NCBI GenBank assembly: GCA_020725585.1
Contig: DYES01000048.1
Coordinates: 1 to 40,551, forward strand
Source of the DNA: Desulfovirgula sp.
Lineage (GTDB): Bacteria > Bacillota > Desulfotomaculia > Desulfotomaculales > Nap2-2B
Length of the DNA stretch: 40,551 bases
Direction: 5' to 3'
A program made the translations under genes and the position numbers. The notes under the pieces were generated by a model that was given only the letters and a program-made list of their open reading frames with translations, did no database searches and was not told the DNA's origin. Below are positions 1 to 8,262 of this stretch, piece after piece. Within the stretch, counting starts at the first letter, position 1. The number at the start of each line of letters is the position of its first letter.

Positions 1-172
1 CGTCCTTTCGCAAAGGGACAGAGACGGTGAGGATGCGTTTGGGCTCTTTGAGGATCTTCAAAAGGCCGGGGTCGAGGTTTAGGTGATGGGCTGCCCGCTC
101 TACCTGGAGGAAGGTGGATTTGAGGAGATCGTTGTTGTGGTCATAAGCGCAATTTTCGTTTTTAGTAGCCAT
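1..172 (-). CDS. gdhA: Glutamate dehydrogenase, N-terminal part (runs off the left edge)
   Basis: Only the first 57 codons are inside the window. The translation has the dimerisation-domain N-terminus of hexameric Glu/Leu/Phe/Val dehydrogenases: a short leader, then a helix containing LNLDPGLLKILKEPKR, then the strand LTVSVPLRKD, matching the 'LKEPKRxLxVSxPxRxD' start of the family. The ATG at 172-170 follows a strong AGGAGGGG ribosome binding site. The enzyme would interconvert glutamate and 2-oxoglutarate with NAD(P). A full sigma-54 promoter match lies about 185 bp upstream, which recalls catabolic rocG of Bacillus subtilis (SigL and RocR dependent) and suggests a role in amino-acid breakdown. 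Family identity is fairly sure from this short stretch; cofactor choice cannot be judged. Confidence 0.82.
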   Translation of the reverse strand, partial: MATKNENCAYDHNNDLLKSTFLQVERAAHHLNLDPGLLKILKEPKRILTVSVPLRKD

Positions 173-355
173 TGGATATATGCCCCTCCTTAAAATTTAC
201 GCTCATCCTAACCGAAACCCTATCCCTAACTTTCTTTTTTGGGAACAGAACTTTTTTGGAACAGAGCCCCGGCGAAAAAAAACTGGCCAAAAGAAAAAAC
301 TTAAGACAAAAACTTAAGAAAAAGTTGTTTTTATGAAACTTTATGATCCCATAGT

Positions 356-371
356 TGCAAAAGTTATGCCA
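356..371 (-). promoter_or_regulatory. Sigma-54 (-24/-12) promoter for gdhA
   Basis: Read on the minus strand the sequence is TGGCATAACTTTTGCA, a full match to the sigma-54 consensus TGGCAYRNNNNTTGCW. It points towards gdhA and predicts a start near 344 with a leader of about 170 nt. Known precedent: sigma-54 control of catabolic glutamate dehydrogenase in Bacillus. The 173-554 gap otherwise holds only this promoter, the upstream dyad and no convincing gene. Confidence 0.8.
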
Positions 372-412
372 GATTGACAATACAACAAGCGCGGCAACAA
401 AAATGTGGTTTC

Positions 413-430
413 TCATGCTCCTCGGCATTG
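413..430. promoter_or_regulatory. Candidate activator (enhancer) site upstream of gdhA
   Basis: The sequence TCATGC-N6-GCATTG is an 18-bp dyad with core ATGC-N6-GCAT, centred about 78 bp upstream of the predicted gdhA start. The same ATGC-N6-GCAT core occurs twice between the PNPOx-like gene and the aldehyde oxidoreductase gene. A weaker copy (ATGC-N6-ACAT) lies at 517-534. The role as a sigma-54 activator site is inferred from position and recurrence. Confidence 0.5.
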
Positions 431-554
431 GAGCGTCCCATCCCCCTAAGTTGAGATAGGCAATCAAAATGCCCGCATAATGTTTATCACTTCTAAAGCC
501 GGGCTCGTCGCGCCATTGATGCAAATAAACATTTTATACTTACTCGTTTGCATT

Positions 555-1010
555 TTAGTCCAGATTAGCACGTCCCGAAATGCGTTCAATCCGCAAAGCG
601 ATCACGGCAACGGAAGAAGCTTCGTCGATACTAATAGGTTGAAAATTATCAGCACCAAAATATTTTTTGCCCAACAGGTTGAGGGCAAATATTTTTTCTT
701 CCGTTTCCTCTATAATTTGCGCTTTGCCAAACACCTGCACGCTTCTATAGCGAGCGTTAAATTTACAAGGGCGGGGGGCGCTCACTATTTCAAGCAGCTC
801 CGAAACCTCAAAGCAAACCCGCTCGTTTGAGCGTATGTGAGCAAGCTTGGTTCCGCAGGGGGAGGAATGAAAATAAATAGTATTTTCAAAGATCACAAAA
901 TGCATGGGGGTAATATAGGGCCCCTGGGGCCCAAGTGTAGCCAGCCTCCCCCAGGCTGCCTCCGAAAGCATTTCCCGTGCCTCTTCTTCTTTTAATAAAT
1001 GCTTCGGCAT
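555..1010 (-). CDS. Pyridoxamine 5'-phosphate oxidase-like flavin-binding protein
   Basis: This 151-aa protein has the split-barrel fold signature of the PNPOx-like family (NimA/nitroimidazole-reductase-like): an N-terminal helix, GRLATLGPQGPYITPMHF, IYFHSSPCGTKLAHIRSNERVCFEV, and a later YRSVQVFGKAQIIEETEEK. Such proteins usually bind FMN, and some bind F420 or haem; the substrate cannot be told. The start at 1010 is chosen because GGAGG lies 10 nt upstream and the family homology begins there; a longer open frame back to 1142 has no good ribosome site and would span a possible sigma-54 promoter. The gene is divergent from the aldehyde oxidoreductase gene and shares its dyad-containing upstream region. 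Confidence 0.82.
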   Translation of the reverse strand: MPKHLLKEEEAREMLSEAAWGRLATLGPQGPYITPMHFVIFENTIYFHSSPCGTKLAHIRSNERVCFEVSELLEIVSAPRPCKFNARYRSVQVFGKAQIIEETEEKIFALNLLGKKYFGADNFQPISIDEASSVAVIALRIERISGRANLD

Positions 1011-1036
1011 CGACAAACCACCTCCAAAATTTTTCA

Positions 1037-1052
1037 AGCAATTTTCTTGCCA
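1037..1052 (-). promoter_or_regulatory. Possible sigma-54 promoter for the PNPOx-like gene
   Basis: Minus-strand TGGCAAGAAAATTGCT matches the sigma-54 consensus at every fixed position except the pyrimidine after TGGCA. Transcription would start close to 1026, immediately before the GGAGG ribosome site, giving a very short leader. That tight fit lowers confidence. Confidence 0.4.
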
Positions 1053-1147
1053 GCACAAGAACGTAAACCAAAAAATAAACCTTCTGAAAAAAGGATAAAC
1101 AAAAAGTGGCGCAGGAATTTTATCTTTAATTCCCGTGTGCATTTATA

Positions 1148-1165
1148 GCATGCAATCAAGCATTA
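1148..1165. promoter_or_regulatory. Candidate activator site 1, PNPOx/AOR divergent region
   Basis: GCATGC-N6-GCATTA is an 18-bp dyad with the ATGC-N6-GCAT core also seen upstream of gdhA. It is centred about 190 bp before the predicted AOR start and about 130 bp before the predicted PNPOx start, so it could act in both directions. Function is inferred. Confidence 0.45.
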
Positions 1166-1227
1166 TTTATCTACCCCTGGTAAATAAAAATACAACTTAA
1201 TTTAATAAATTTTAAGATATTTTTTAC

Positions 1228-1245
1228 AAATGCGCAAAAGCATTT
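1228..1245. promoter_or_regulatory. Candidate activator site 2, PNPOx/AOR divergent region
   Basis: AAATGC-N6-GCATTT is a perfect 18-bp dyad, about 110 bp before the predicted AOR transcription start. A half-site within a repeated TTTTTACAAATGC also lies at about 1302-1314, next to the -24 element. The 6-6-6 layout is that of boxes bound by TyrR-type helix-turn-helix domains, which both sigma-54 activators in this window resemble. Confidence 0.5.
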
Positions 1246-1319
1246 AATACCCAGGGTGGTTCAAAAACGTTTTCTAAAATTTATTCAATATTATCAATCC
1301 ATTTTTACAAATGCTTTTT

Positions 1320-1335
1320 TGGTATGTTTTTTGCA
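1320..1335 (+). promoter_or_regulatory. Sigma-54 (-24/-12) promoter for the aldehyde oxidoreductase gene
   Basis: TGGTATGTTTTTTGCA matches TGGCAYRNNNNTTGCW with one deviation (T for C in the -24 box). The predicted start near 1347 leaves a short leader that includes the CGGAGGG ribosome site before the TTG start at 1371. Confidence 0.7.
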
Positions 1336-1370
1336 TCACTAAAGTTACTAACAAACGGAGGGAATAGAAA

Positions 1371-3143
1371 TTGAAAAGCTTTCACGGCAAACTGTTAAGG
1401 ATAGACCTGAACAGCAAGTCTTATCGCGAAGAAACGATTCCGGCCGAGATTTTAAAGCGTTACCTCGGGGGAAAAGGCCTGGGATCATATCTCCTGCTGA
1501 AAAATGTCGCTGCGCGCATAGATCCGCTAAGTCCGGCCAACAGGCTTATTTTCGCCGTCGGCCCCGCAACCGGCACCCGGATGCCGGGGGCAAGCCGTTA
1601 TGGTTTATACAGTAAATCCCCGCTTACCGGCGGCTACGCGGAATCCTATGCCGGCGGCAGAGTTGCTCCCAAAATCAAGGCTGCCGGCTACGATGCGATT
1701 ATCCTGGAAGGAAGAGCACAAGGGCCGATCATCCTTGAAATTTCTGATCGGGGGGTCAACTTTTACCCCGCCGGCGATATTTGGGGAAAAGACACTTACG
1801 CTGCTGAAGACGCAGCAAAAGACCGCACAGGAGCGTCAGAAGCCCAGGCAGCGGCCATCGGGCCCGCTGGGGAAAACATGGTCCGTTTTGCCTGCGTGGA
1901 AAACAATTACTGGCGATCTGCCGGTCGTTGCGGACTAGGCGCAGTCATGGGCAGCAAAAACGTAAAAGCCGTTGTTTTCCACGGTCAAAAGCTGCCTCCC
2001 GTGGCAGACGAGGCTCTGCTGAAAAAATTTATCACCGACCTCCTTTCCGCCAGCAAAGAGCTCCCTGCGGTCAAAAACTATCGAAAATACGGCACTCCCC
2101 AGATGGTTGCCCTCCTGAACACCGCCCAGGCCTTCCCCACCCGCTACTGGTCGCGGGGAACCCTCCCGGGGTGGGAAAAAATCAGCGGAGAAGCGTTAAT
2201 CACCGACGGCAACCTTGACGTAAAGCCAAAATCATGCCCGCATTGTTTTCTGGCCTGCGGGAAGCTAACCACAATTAAAACAGGCCCGCACGCAGGGCTA
2301 AAGATCGAGGGTCCGGAATACGAAACCATCTATGCGTTCGGGGGATTGTGCTGCATTGACCGCCTTGAAGACATCATTTATTTAAACGACCTGTGCGACC
2401 GCCTGGGCCTGGACACGATTTCCGCCGGCAACCTGGTGGCCCTGGCCATGGAAGCACGGGAAAGGGGCTTCAAACCAGAATTTCCTGCCTACGGCGACGC
2501 TTCCGGAGCAGCCCGTTTACTGGAAGAAATGGCCTACCGCAAAGGCCCCGGCGCCGTCCTCGCCGACGGGATTATTCCGGCGGCCAAAGCCTTGAACCTT
2601 GAAGATATTGCCATCCACGTAAAGGGTCTGGAACCTGCCGGCTACGACCCCCGCGTGCTGAAAGGGATGGGCCTGGGCTACGCCACTTCCGCGCGCGGCG
2701 CCTGCCACTTAAGGGCGACTTTTTACAAGCCCGAACTTGCTGGAATAATTTCCCCGGCCGCTACCGAAGGAAAGGCGAGTCTGTACATCGAATATGAAGA
2801 CCGTTTGACTATTTTCAACACCCTCATCAACTGCGTTTTTTACCGGGACATGCTCCAGTGGCCGGAACTGCAAACTCTGATCAAGGCCCTTACCGGCTGG
2901 GATTATACTGTAGCAGAACTGCGCCAAACGGCCAACGAAATAATCACCATGACCCGAACGTTTAATGTGAGCGCCGGCCTTGGGAAGAAAAGTGATCTCC
3001 TCCCCGGCCGCATGCACAGCGAACCCCTGCCGGAAACAGGGGCATTACTTACGGAAGCCGAGCTCCTGAAGATGCGGCAGGAATATTACTCCCTAAGGGG
3101 CTGGAATCAAGATAACCAGCTAGTAACTGCTGGGAAGGAATAA
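1371..3143 (+). CDS. aor: Tungsten-containing aldehyde:ferredoxin oxidoreductase
   Basis: This 590-aa protein is full length for the AOR family. It oxidises aldehydes to carboxylic acids (or the reverse) with ferredoxin, in the cytoplasm. Seen: the N-terminal pterin-binding domain (GGKGLGSYLL near 33-42, then MPGASRYGLYSKSPLTGGYAESYAGG), the 4Fe-4S ligands Cys289, Cys292 and Cys296 (CPHCFLAC) with Cys488 as the likely fourth ligand, and the second pterin motif RGACHLRA near 442. The start is a TTG after CGGAGGG. It has its own sigma-54 promoter and lies close to sigma-54-controlled gdhA, which fits oxidation of aldehydes formed during amino-acid breakdown. No MoaD/ThiS-like partner gene is present. 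The substrate cannot be assigned. Confidence 0.93.
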   Translation: MKSFHGKLLRIDLNSKSYREETIPAEILKRYLGGKGLGSYLLLKNVAARIDPLSPANRLIFAVGPATGTRMPGASRYGLYSKSPLTGGYAESYAGGRVAPKIKAAGYDAIILEGRAQGPIILEISDRGVNFYPAGDIWGKDTYAAEDAAKDRTGASEAQAAAIGPAGENMVRFACVENNYWRSAGRCGLGAVMGSKNVKAVVFHGQKLPPVADEALLKKFITDLLSASKELPAVKNYRKYGTPQMVALLNTAQAFPTRYWSRGTLPGWEKISGEALITDGNLDVKPKSCPHCFLACGKLTTIKTGPHAGLKIEGPEYETIYAFGGLCCIDRLEDIIYLNDLCDRLGLDTISAGNLVALAMEARERGFKPEFPAYGDASGAARLLEEMAYRKGPGAVLADGIIPAAKALNLEDIAIHVKGLEPAGYDPRVLKGMGLGYATSARGACHLRATFYKPELAGIISPAATEGKASLYIEYEDRLTIFNTLINCVFYRDMLQWPELQTLIKALTGWDYTVAELRQTANEIITMTRTFNVSAGLGKKSDLLPGRMHSEPLPETGALLTEAELLKMRQEYYSLRGWNQDNQLVTAGKE

Positions 3144-3402
3144 GAATATGACCTGGACATGGTTGTGGGCATAACCCTTGGGTGCAGGTTCCATCCTAGC
3201 AGCAATGACTTTCAAAAACATCCTGCAGCCTTCCCGGTTCTCTCAAGGTTTTTGGCGCGCCGGCGGAAGTATGGATGTAGCAGCTACTATCAATCCTTAA
3301 TCCCCGGCGAAGTTAACATTAATCGCCCCGTCATGGAAAAATACAGTTCATTTTTTGAAAAACTGCGCAGTGACAATATTTTAGAAAAAGGTGGGGGTTA
3401 TA

Positions 3403-3675
3403 GTGGCCACATTCGAGGGCGAGCGTGTAAAAATTGAAGTTATTGAATCACACTGCCCGTCTTATAAGCCAGGAGAAAAGATCATGATTAACGGGGCCCT
3501 GGTAGATATGAAAAACACGGATAAAATTTGCGTCATGGCGCTACAATCCTTTTTCCCTTATATTTATGCTTTGCGTAAGGGAGTCAAAATGGAAAAACTT
3601 GGCTTTTCCGGGCGTGTTCTCGTTCAGTGCCCTGATTATTGTAGACCGGTGATTTTTGAATTGAGCGCCTTGTAA
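3403..3675 (+). CDS. TIGR04076-family small protein
   Basis: This protein of about 90 aa resembles TIGR04076: KIEVIESHCPSYKPGEK, then DKICVMALQSFFPYIYALRKGV, a conserved Gly-rich turn and a C-terminal VQCPDYCRPVIFEL, with three cysteines in the usual places (one in SHCP, two in CPDYC). The family is small, found in anaerobes, and of unknown function. The GTG at 3403 is preferred because AAAGGTG sits 7-8 nt upstream; a GTG at 3391 is in frame but has no ribosome site. It lies 259 bp after the aldehyde oxidoreductase gene, and the intervening bases contain no convincing gene. Confidence 0.68.
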   Translation: MATFEGERVKIEVIESHCPSYKPGEKIMINGALVDMKNTDKICVMALQSFFPYIYALRKGVKMEKLGFSGRVLVQCPDYCRPVIFELSAL

Positions 3676-4096
3676 GGGCGAGGTTGAATTTGCTGATGTA
3701 CTTGCGCAGGGCACTTGTTTTCCCATACACCGGCTATCCGGAAACCATTCCGATCCCCTGCACCGGCTGCAATCATTTCAAACGGGAGGTCAGTTCTTGA
3801 AACTTTCTGGCAAACAACTACTCGTTTATTTAATCTACGCGAGTGATTTAGCAAAAATGCTTTACTCCTGCGGTTACATCACGAACCCTTAACAAAACCA
3901 AGGCCTCCGTTACTGAAGCTGAACTGTTCGAAGATGTTACAGGTTGATGAAAGTAAACCCTATATGACCTGGCACATTTTAAAAATTAAAAGGAGGCGGT
4001 AGGAGAACATATATTTTAATAATCACTTTTATTTTATTAATAATAAATTTCAAATCTATTTAAATGGGCAGAACACATAAGGAGGATTAAGAAACT
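3676..4096. other. Intergenic stretch without a convincing gene
   Basis: The 421 bp before hyuA become increasingly AT-rich. Only short frames occur; one of about 30 codons starting with TTG at 3797 follows GGGAGG but matches nothing recognisable. A TGGCAC occurs near 3969 but lacks the TTGC box at the right distance, so it is not called as a sigma-54 promoter. AAGGAGG just before 4097 is the hyuA ribosome site. Confidence 0.5.
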
Positions 4097-6136
4097 ATGG
4101 CTAAATACAGAATTGGAGTGGATGTGGGAGGAACCTTTACCGATGGTTTCTTCTTTAATGAAGAAACAAAAGAAATATTTATCACTAAAGTACCTTCCGT
4201 ACCCGCTAACCCAGATGAAGGAATACTAAACAACATTAAAGAATCGGGAGTTTCCATGTCCGATGTAAGTCTTTTTACGCATGGTACAACTGTTGCTACA
4301 AATGCTCTCATTACACGTACTCACCCAAAAACAGGCGCTGTTTTCACAAAAGGTTTTCGAGATGTAAACGAAATTCGCCGCGCTGAAAAACCTGATTTAT
4401 GGGATCCATATAAAGATGTGGCACCACCTTATATCCCCCGGAGAGATAGACTAGAAGTAGAGGAACGAATTGATTATGCAGGTAATATTTTAACACCCCT
4501 AAATGAAACGGAGGCGCGCCGCGTAGCAGAAATCTTTAAAAAGCGCGGGATGAAAGGTATTGCTGTTTGTTTTATTAATTCATACATGAATCCTAAACAC
4601 GAACTGGAAATGAAAAAGATTCTAGAAAAAGAATTACCCGGTGTTTTCGTCTGTACATCTAGTGAAACTATTCCCGAGATATTTGAGCATGAACGCTTCA
4701 GCACCACGATTATTAATGCCTGTCTGGGCCCTGTAATGGGAAACTATATCGAAAAACTAGACCAAAAGCTGCAAGAGCTGGGTTACAAAGGCGACGTTTT
4801 AATTTTGCATTCCGGCGGCGGCGTAATGACGGCCTCCACGATTAGGTACTATGCTGCCAGGGTAGGCCTGTCCGGTCCCTGTGCCGGCGCCTGTGCTATG
4901 AGTTATATTGCCAGGTTGGCAGGATACCAAAGCGCCTTGGGATTGGATATGGGAGGAACAAGCGCGGATATTTCTTTCATGTATGAAGGGGAACTAAAAA
5001 CAACTAACGAATGGTATGTGGAGTTTGGCTACCCCATCCTTTTTCCGGCAATTGAAATTATAACAATCGGCGCAGGTGGAGGAAGCATAGCCTGGATCGA
5101 TGAAGGCGGTTCTTTACGTAACGGGCCGCAAAGCGCAGGAGCCGATCCCGGCCCAGCTTGCTATCTTAAAGGCGGAACGGAACCCACAAATACAGATGCT
5201 AATTTATTATTGGGCAGGCTAGGGAAAAACCTTATTGGCGGAGGAATGCAATTAGATACAGATGCTGCCTACCAGGCAATAAAAGAAAAGATTGCCGAAC
5301 CCCTGGGAATGGATCCTATAACGGCAGCTTTAGCGATTGTAAAAGTTGCCAACGCAAATATGTGCGACGCCTTAAGGCTGGTTTCGATAAGGAGAGGCTA
5401 TGATCCAAGAGAAATTGCCTTGGTCGCCTTCGGCGGCGCAGGTCCTTTACATGGTGCTTTTCTTGCCCAGGAAATGGACATCCCTGTAGTAATTATCCCG
5501 CGTTACCCAGGCATTACTTCGGCAATGGGATGCTTACTAGTAAACATTAGACATGACTTATCGAAAAACTACTTAGCCGACCTGGGAAAAATTGATTTAA
5601 AAAACCTGGAAACTGAATTTCAATCTATGGAAAAAGAAGCCGGTGAACGCCTTGACAGAGACGGCGTACCAAAAAATAAAAGAAAGTTTACTAGATATTT
5701 GGATATGAGATACGTAGGTCAATGGCGCTCGCTTTCCATAACCTGTCCAAGCCCAATAAACAATCTGGACGAAGTAGTTGATTTATTCCACCAAGAACAT
5801 AAACGGGCGTATGCTTATATGCACCAGGGAAGAGGTATTGAAGTATACGGCCTCAGGCTCGTAGCCGAAGGCGAAGTAATAAAGCCCGAGCTTCCTAAAA
5901 TCCAAACAAAAGGCAAGGTGGAAGATGCCCTTAAAGAAACACGATCCGTTTATTTTGAGTCAACCAATGGTTTTACCGATACCAAAGTATACGATCGGGA
6001 AAAACTACCCGTTGGCGCAAAATTAAAGGGGCCGGCCATCGTTGAACAATTTGACTCGACAACTGTTATTCCTCCGGGCTTAACGGCAACAGTGGACGAG
6101 TACCTGAACATTATTATAAAGGTTAGAGGTGAGTAG
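4097..6136 (+). CDS. hyuA: Hydantoinase/oxoprolinase A-type ATPase subunit
   Basis: This 679-aa protein is the ATP-dependent A subunit of the N-methylhydantoinase/5-oxoprolinase/acetophenone carboxylase family, which phosphorylates an amide or enol oxygen to drive ring opening or carboxylation. Seen: the actin-fold phosphate 1 motif IGVDVGGTFTDGFFF at 5-19, FTHGTTVATNAL near 60-71, the second nucleotide-binding segment LGLDMGGTSADISF, IGAGGGSIAW, AGADPGPACY, VAFGGAGPLHG, and a C-terminal domain ending in GPAIVEQFDSTTVIPPG. It is followed after 1 nt by hyuB, then by an NCS1 permease, so an imported cyclic amide such as a hydantoin, lactam or oxoproline is a reasonable substrate class. No gamma subunit of acetone carboxylase type is present. 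The exact substrate is unknown. Confidence 0.88.
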   Translation: MAKYRIGVDVGGTFTDGFFFNEETKEIFITKVPSVPANPDEGILNNIKESGVSMSDVSLFTHGTTVATNALITRTHPKTGAVFTKGFRDVNEIRRAEKPDLWDPYKDVAPPYIPRRDRLEVEERIDYAGNILTPLNETEARRVAEIFKKRGMKGIAVCFINSYMNPKHELEMKKILEKELPGVFVCTSSETIPEIFEHERFSTTIINACLGPVMGNYIEKLDQKLQELGYKGDVLILHSGGGVMTASTIRYYAARVGLSGPCAGACAMSYIARLAGYQSALGLDMGGTSADISFMYEGELKTTNEWYVEFGYPILFPAIEIITIGAGGGSIAWIDEGGSLRNGPQSAGADPGPACYLKGGTEPTNTDANLLLGRLGKNLIGGGMQLDTDAAYQAIKEKIAEPLGMDPITAALAIVKVANANMCDALRLVSIRRGYDPREIALVAFGGAGPLHGAFLAQEMDIPVVIIPRYPGITSAMGCLLVNIRHDLSKNYLADLGKIDLKNLETEFQSMEKEAGERLDRDGVPKNKRKFTRYLDMRYVGQWRSLSITCPSPINNLDEVVDLFHQEHKRAYAYMHQGRGIEVYGLRLVAEGEVIKPELPKIQTKGKVEDALKETRSVYFESTNGFTDTKVYDREKLPVGAKLKGPAIVEQFDSTTVIPPGLTATVDEYLNIIIKVRGE

Positions 6137-6137
6137 A

Positions 6138-8105
6138 ATGGAACTTAAATGGTCATCGGATAGGCTTGATCCCGTAACCTTCGAAGTCTTGAAAAATGGC
6201 TTTGTAAATCTTGTTGACCAAATGGCTGCCCAGATATTAAGAACTTGTTATTCATTTGTAATTTACTGCCGTGACTTTAGCTGCTGCCTTAACGACAGAA
6301 ATGGAGATACCGTTATGCAAGGCAGTTGGGACATTGCTGTGCACGTCGGAACACTTCACTTTACAGCTAAGTCGGTCATTGATGCCTTTAAAGACAAAAT
6401 CTATCCCGGCGATGTCTTCGCCATCAATGATCCATATCTAGGCGGCACCCATTTTTGTGACGTTCGGATTATTCGTCCGGTATTTTACGAAGATGAGCTA
6501 ATCGCTTTTATGCAATGTAACGGGCACTGGGCCGATGTGGGGGGAACAGTCCCTGGTTCTTTTGATATTCGCGCTAAAGAGCATTATGGCGAAGGTATCC
6601 GGATACCACCTGTAAAGCTGTGGGAACGGGGGGTTTATCGCGAAGATGTTGCCAGACTCCTGGTGGCTAATATGCGCGGAGAAGAAGACAGGTTAGGCGA
6701 TATGCGGGCACAGGCAGAAGCAGCTCGCATTGGCGAATTACAACTGCTCCGCCTGATTAAAAAATACGGAAAAGATACTGTGTTGGCTGCCTTTGAGGAA
6801 TGTAAAGATTACGTAGAACGCCTGACCAGAAACCGGATTAAAGAATTACCGGAAGGAACTTGGGTTGTAGAAGATTATATCGACATGGACCCCGATAAAG
6901 GAGAGGGACTCATTCCCATTCGCGTGTCTCTTACTATCAAAGACGGTCAACTTCACTATGATTTGGAAGGTACCCATCCCTACATCGGTTGTTTCCTTAA
7001 TGCTACTTATGGTTCAGCTTATTCCGGCGTCATTGCAGGTACAAAAATGCTTTTCCCTGATATTCCCCTAAACTCCGGATTTTACAGAGTAGTTTCGGCC
7101 AATTTGCCCGAAGGTACAGTTGTCAACGCTCCCTGGCCTATCGCTGTAACGGGCTTCTGCTCAGGCGCTTATGAAAAAATAATGAACGCCATTTTTGAAA
7201 TATGGTCCAACATCTTGCCTGAAAGAGCTATGGCACCCTGTTTCAACTTAGAATATCTTCTTGTCGGCGGATGGGATAAACGCCCTGGCTATAATTGCCA
7301 TTTTATGTGGTATGACTGGATGGCCGGCGGCCACGGGGCAAGAAGCGATCGCGATGGTTCGAACTGTTCTGCCCCTATGTTTGGTGTTGGATTAACTGTT
7401 CAGCCTTGCGAAGGACAGGAGCGCTTAACCCCCGTGGTTACCTCTAAACACGAAATTCTCACGGATTCAGGAGGACCCGGCAAGTTTCGGGGCGGTTGCG
7501 GTTTGGTAAAGGGCGGAACGCTGGGCATGGTTGAACGCGCCGTCATGTCATACTGCTGTGACCGGTCCAGGTCGATCAATATGGGTATTTTCGGCGGTTT
7601 ACCCTCGTATCCACATGGCGTGATTTTAAACCCGGGCAAAGATTCGGAAAAATACCTTGGGGCTATTTTTTCAAACTATCCTGTTAAGCAAGGTGATAGC
7701 TTCATCAGACCATCTCAGGGTGGCGGGGGCTTGGGCGATCCCCTGGAGAGAAATCCTAAACGAGTCCTTGAAGACGTAATTGACGGCTATGTATCCATTG
7801 AAAGAGCGCGCAAAGACTATGGGGTTGTTATAAGAATTATTGATGAAGATCTTTGCCAGTACGAAATAGATGAAGAAGCTACCAGAAAAGAAAGAGAATA
7901 CATAAGACAAAACAGGGCTTCGTGGCTTGAAGAAGATCCTGTTAAAGTCAGGGAAATGTACATCAGGGGAGAAATAGATATCCTGGATCTGATCCGCAGA
8001 TACGGTGTGATTTTAGATTGGGAAACGAAAGAACTTCTCCCTAAAACAACTGAACAATACCGAAACAAGTTAAAGAAAAATACCCTCCCATACTGGAAAA
8101 GTTAG
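6138..8105 (+). CDS. hyuB: Hydantoinase/oxoprolinase B-type subunit
   Basis: This 655-aa partner of HyuA carries out the hydrolytic or carboxylating half of the reaction. Seen: DPVTFEVLKNGF near the start, the conserved NDPYLGGTHFCDVRIIRPVF and NGHWADVGG segments that supply metal ligands in the family, DLEGTHPYIGCFLNATYGSAYSGV, an SGGPGKFRGGCG loop and GGGGLGDPLERNP. The common family form RAHHADIGG is here CNGHWADVGG, so one usual His is a Gly, which may reflect a different substrate or subfamily. The ATG at 6138 is preferred to the in-frame GTG at 6129 because AGAGGTG lies at the right distance; the hyuA stop and this ATG are then separated by one base. A stem-loop follows the gene. Confidence 0.87.
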   Translation: MELKWSSDRLDPVTFEVLKNGFVNLVDQMAAQILRTCYSFVIYCRDFSCCLNDRNGDTVMQGSWDIAVHVGTLHFTAKSVIDAFKDKIYPGDVFAINDPYLGGTHFCDVRIIRPVFYEDELIAFMQCNGHWADVGGTVPGSFDIRAKEHYGEGIRIPPVKLWERGVYREDVARLLVANMRGEEDRLGDMRAQAEAARIGELQLLRLIKKYGKDTVLAAFEECKDYVERLTRNRIKELPEGTWVVEDYIDMDPDKGEGLIPIRVSLTIKDGQLHYDLEGTHPYIGCFLNATYGSAYSGVIAGTKMLFPDIPLNSGFYRVVSANLPEGTVVNAPWPIAVTGFCSGAYEKIMNAIFEIWSNILPERAMAPCFNLEYLLVGGWDKRPGYNCHFMWYDWMAGGHGARSDRDGSNCSAPMFGVGLTVQPCEGQERLTPVVTSKHEILTDSGGPGKFRGGCGLVKGGTLGMVERAVMSYCCDRSRSINMGIFGGLPSYPHGVILNPGKDSEKYLGAIFSNYPVKQGDSFIRPSQGGGGLGDPLERNPKRVLEDVIDGYVSIERARKDYGVVIRIIDEDLCQYEIDEEATRKEREYIRQNRASWLEEDPVKVREMYIRGEIDILDLIRRYGVILDWETKELLPKTTEQYRNKLKKNTLPYWKS

Positions 8106-8137
8106 GTTTTAGCTCTTAAGTAACCCTTAAATTAGCC

Positions 8138-8168
8138 AGGGATCAGGCTGTTTCCTAGCCTGATCCCT
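8138..8168 (+). terminator. Stem-loop after hyuB, probable terminator or mRNA 3' end
   Basis: A perfect 12-bp stem, AGGGATCAGGCT with AGCCTGATCCCT, encloses a 7-nt loop 32 bp after the hyuB stop. There is no T-run, so it may be a weak or processing-type terminator that separates hyuAB from the permease gene. Confidence 0.55.
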
Positions 8169-8262
8169 ATCAAGGTGGTGGTTTATGGTTAGAAAGTAAG
8201 TAAAACTAACATTATAGAGTAGTAAATTTTGAAAATATTTAAATTAACAAGGAGGCTAAAAA

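Noticed and set aside
162-524. A 120-codon minus-strand frame overlapping the gdhA start and promoter
   Set aside because: It overlaps the gdhA 5' end and its sigma-54 promoter, has no ribosome site, and is low-complexity Phe/Lys-rich AT sequence.
3159-3437. A 92-codon plus-strand frame after the aldehyde oxidoreductase gene
   Set aside because: No ribosome site, no recognisable pattern, and it overlaps the better supported TIGR04076-type gene.
3969-3984. TGGCACATTTTAAAAA before hyuA as a sigma-54 promoter
   Set aside because: The -24 half is good, but the required TTGC at the -12 position is absent.
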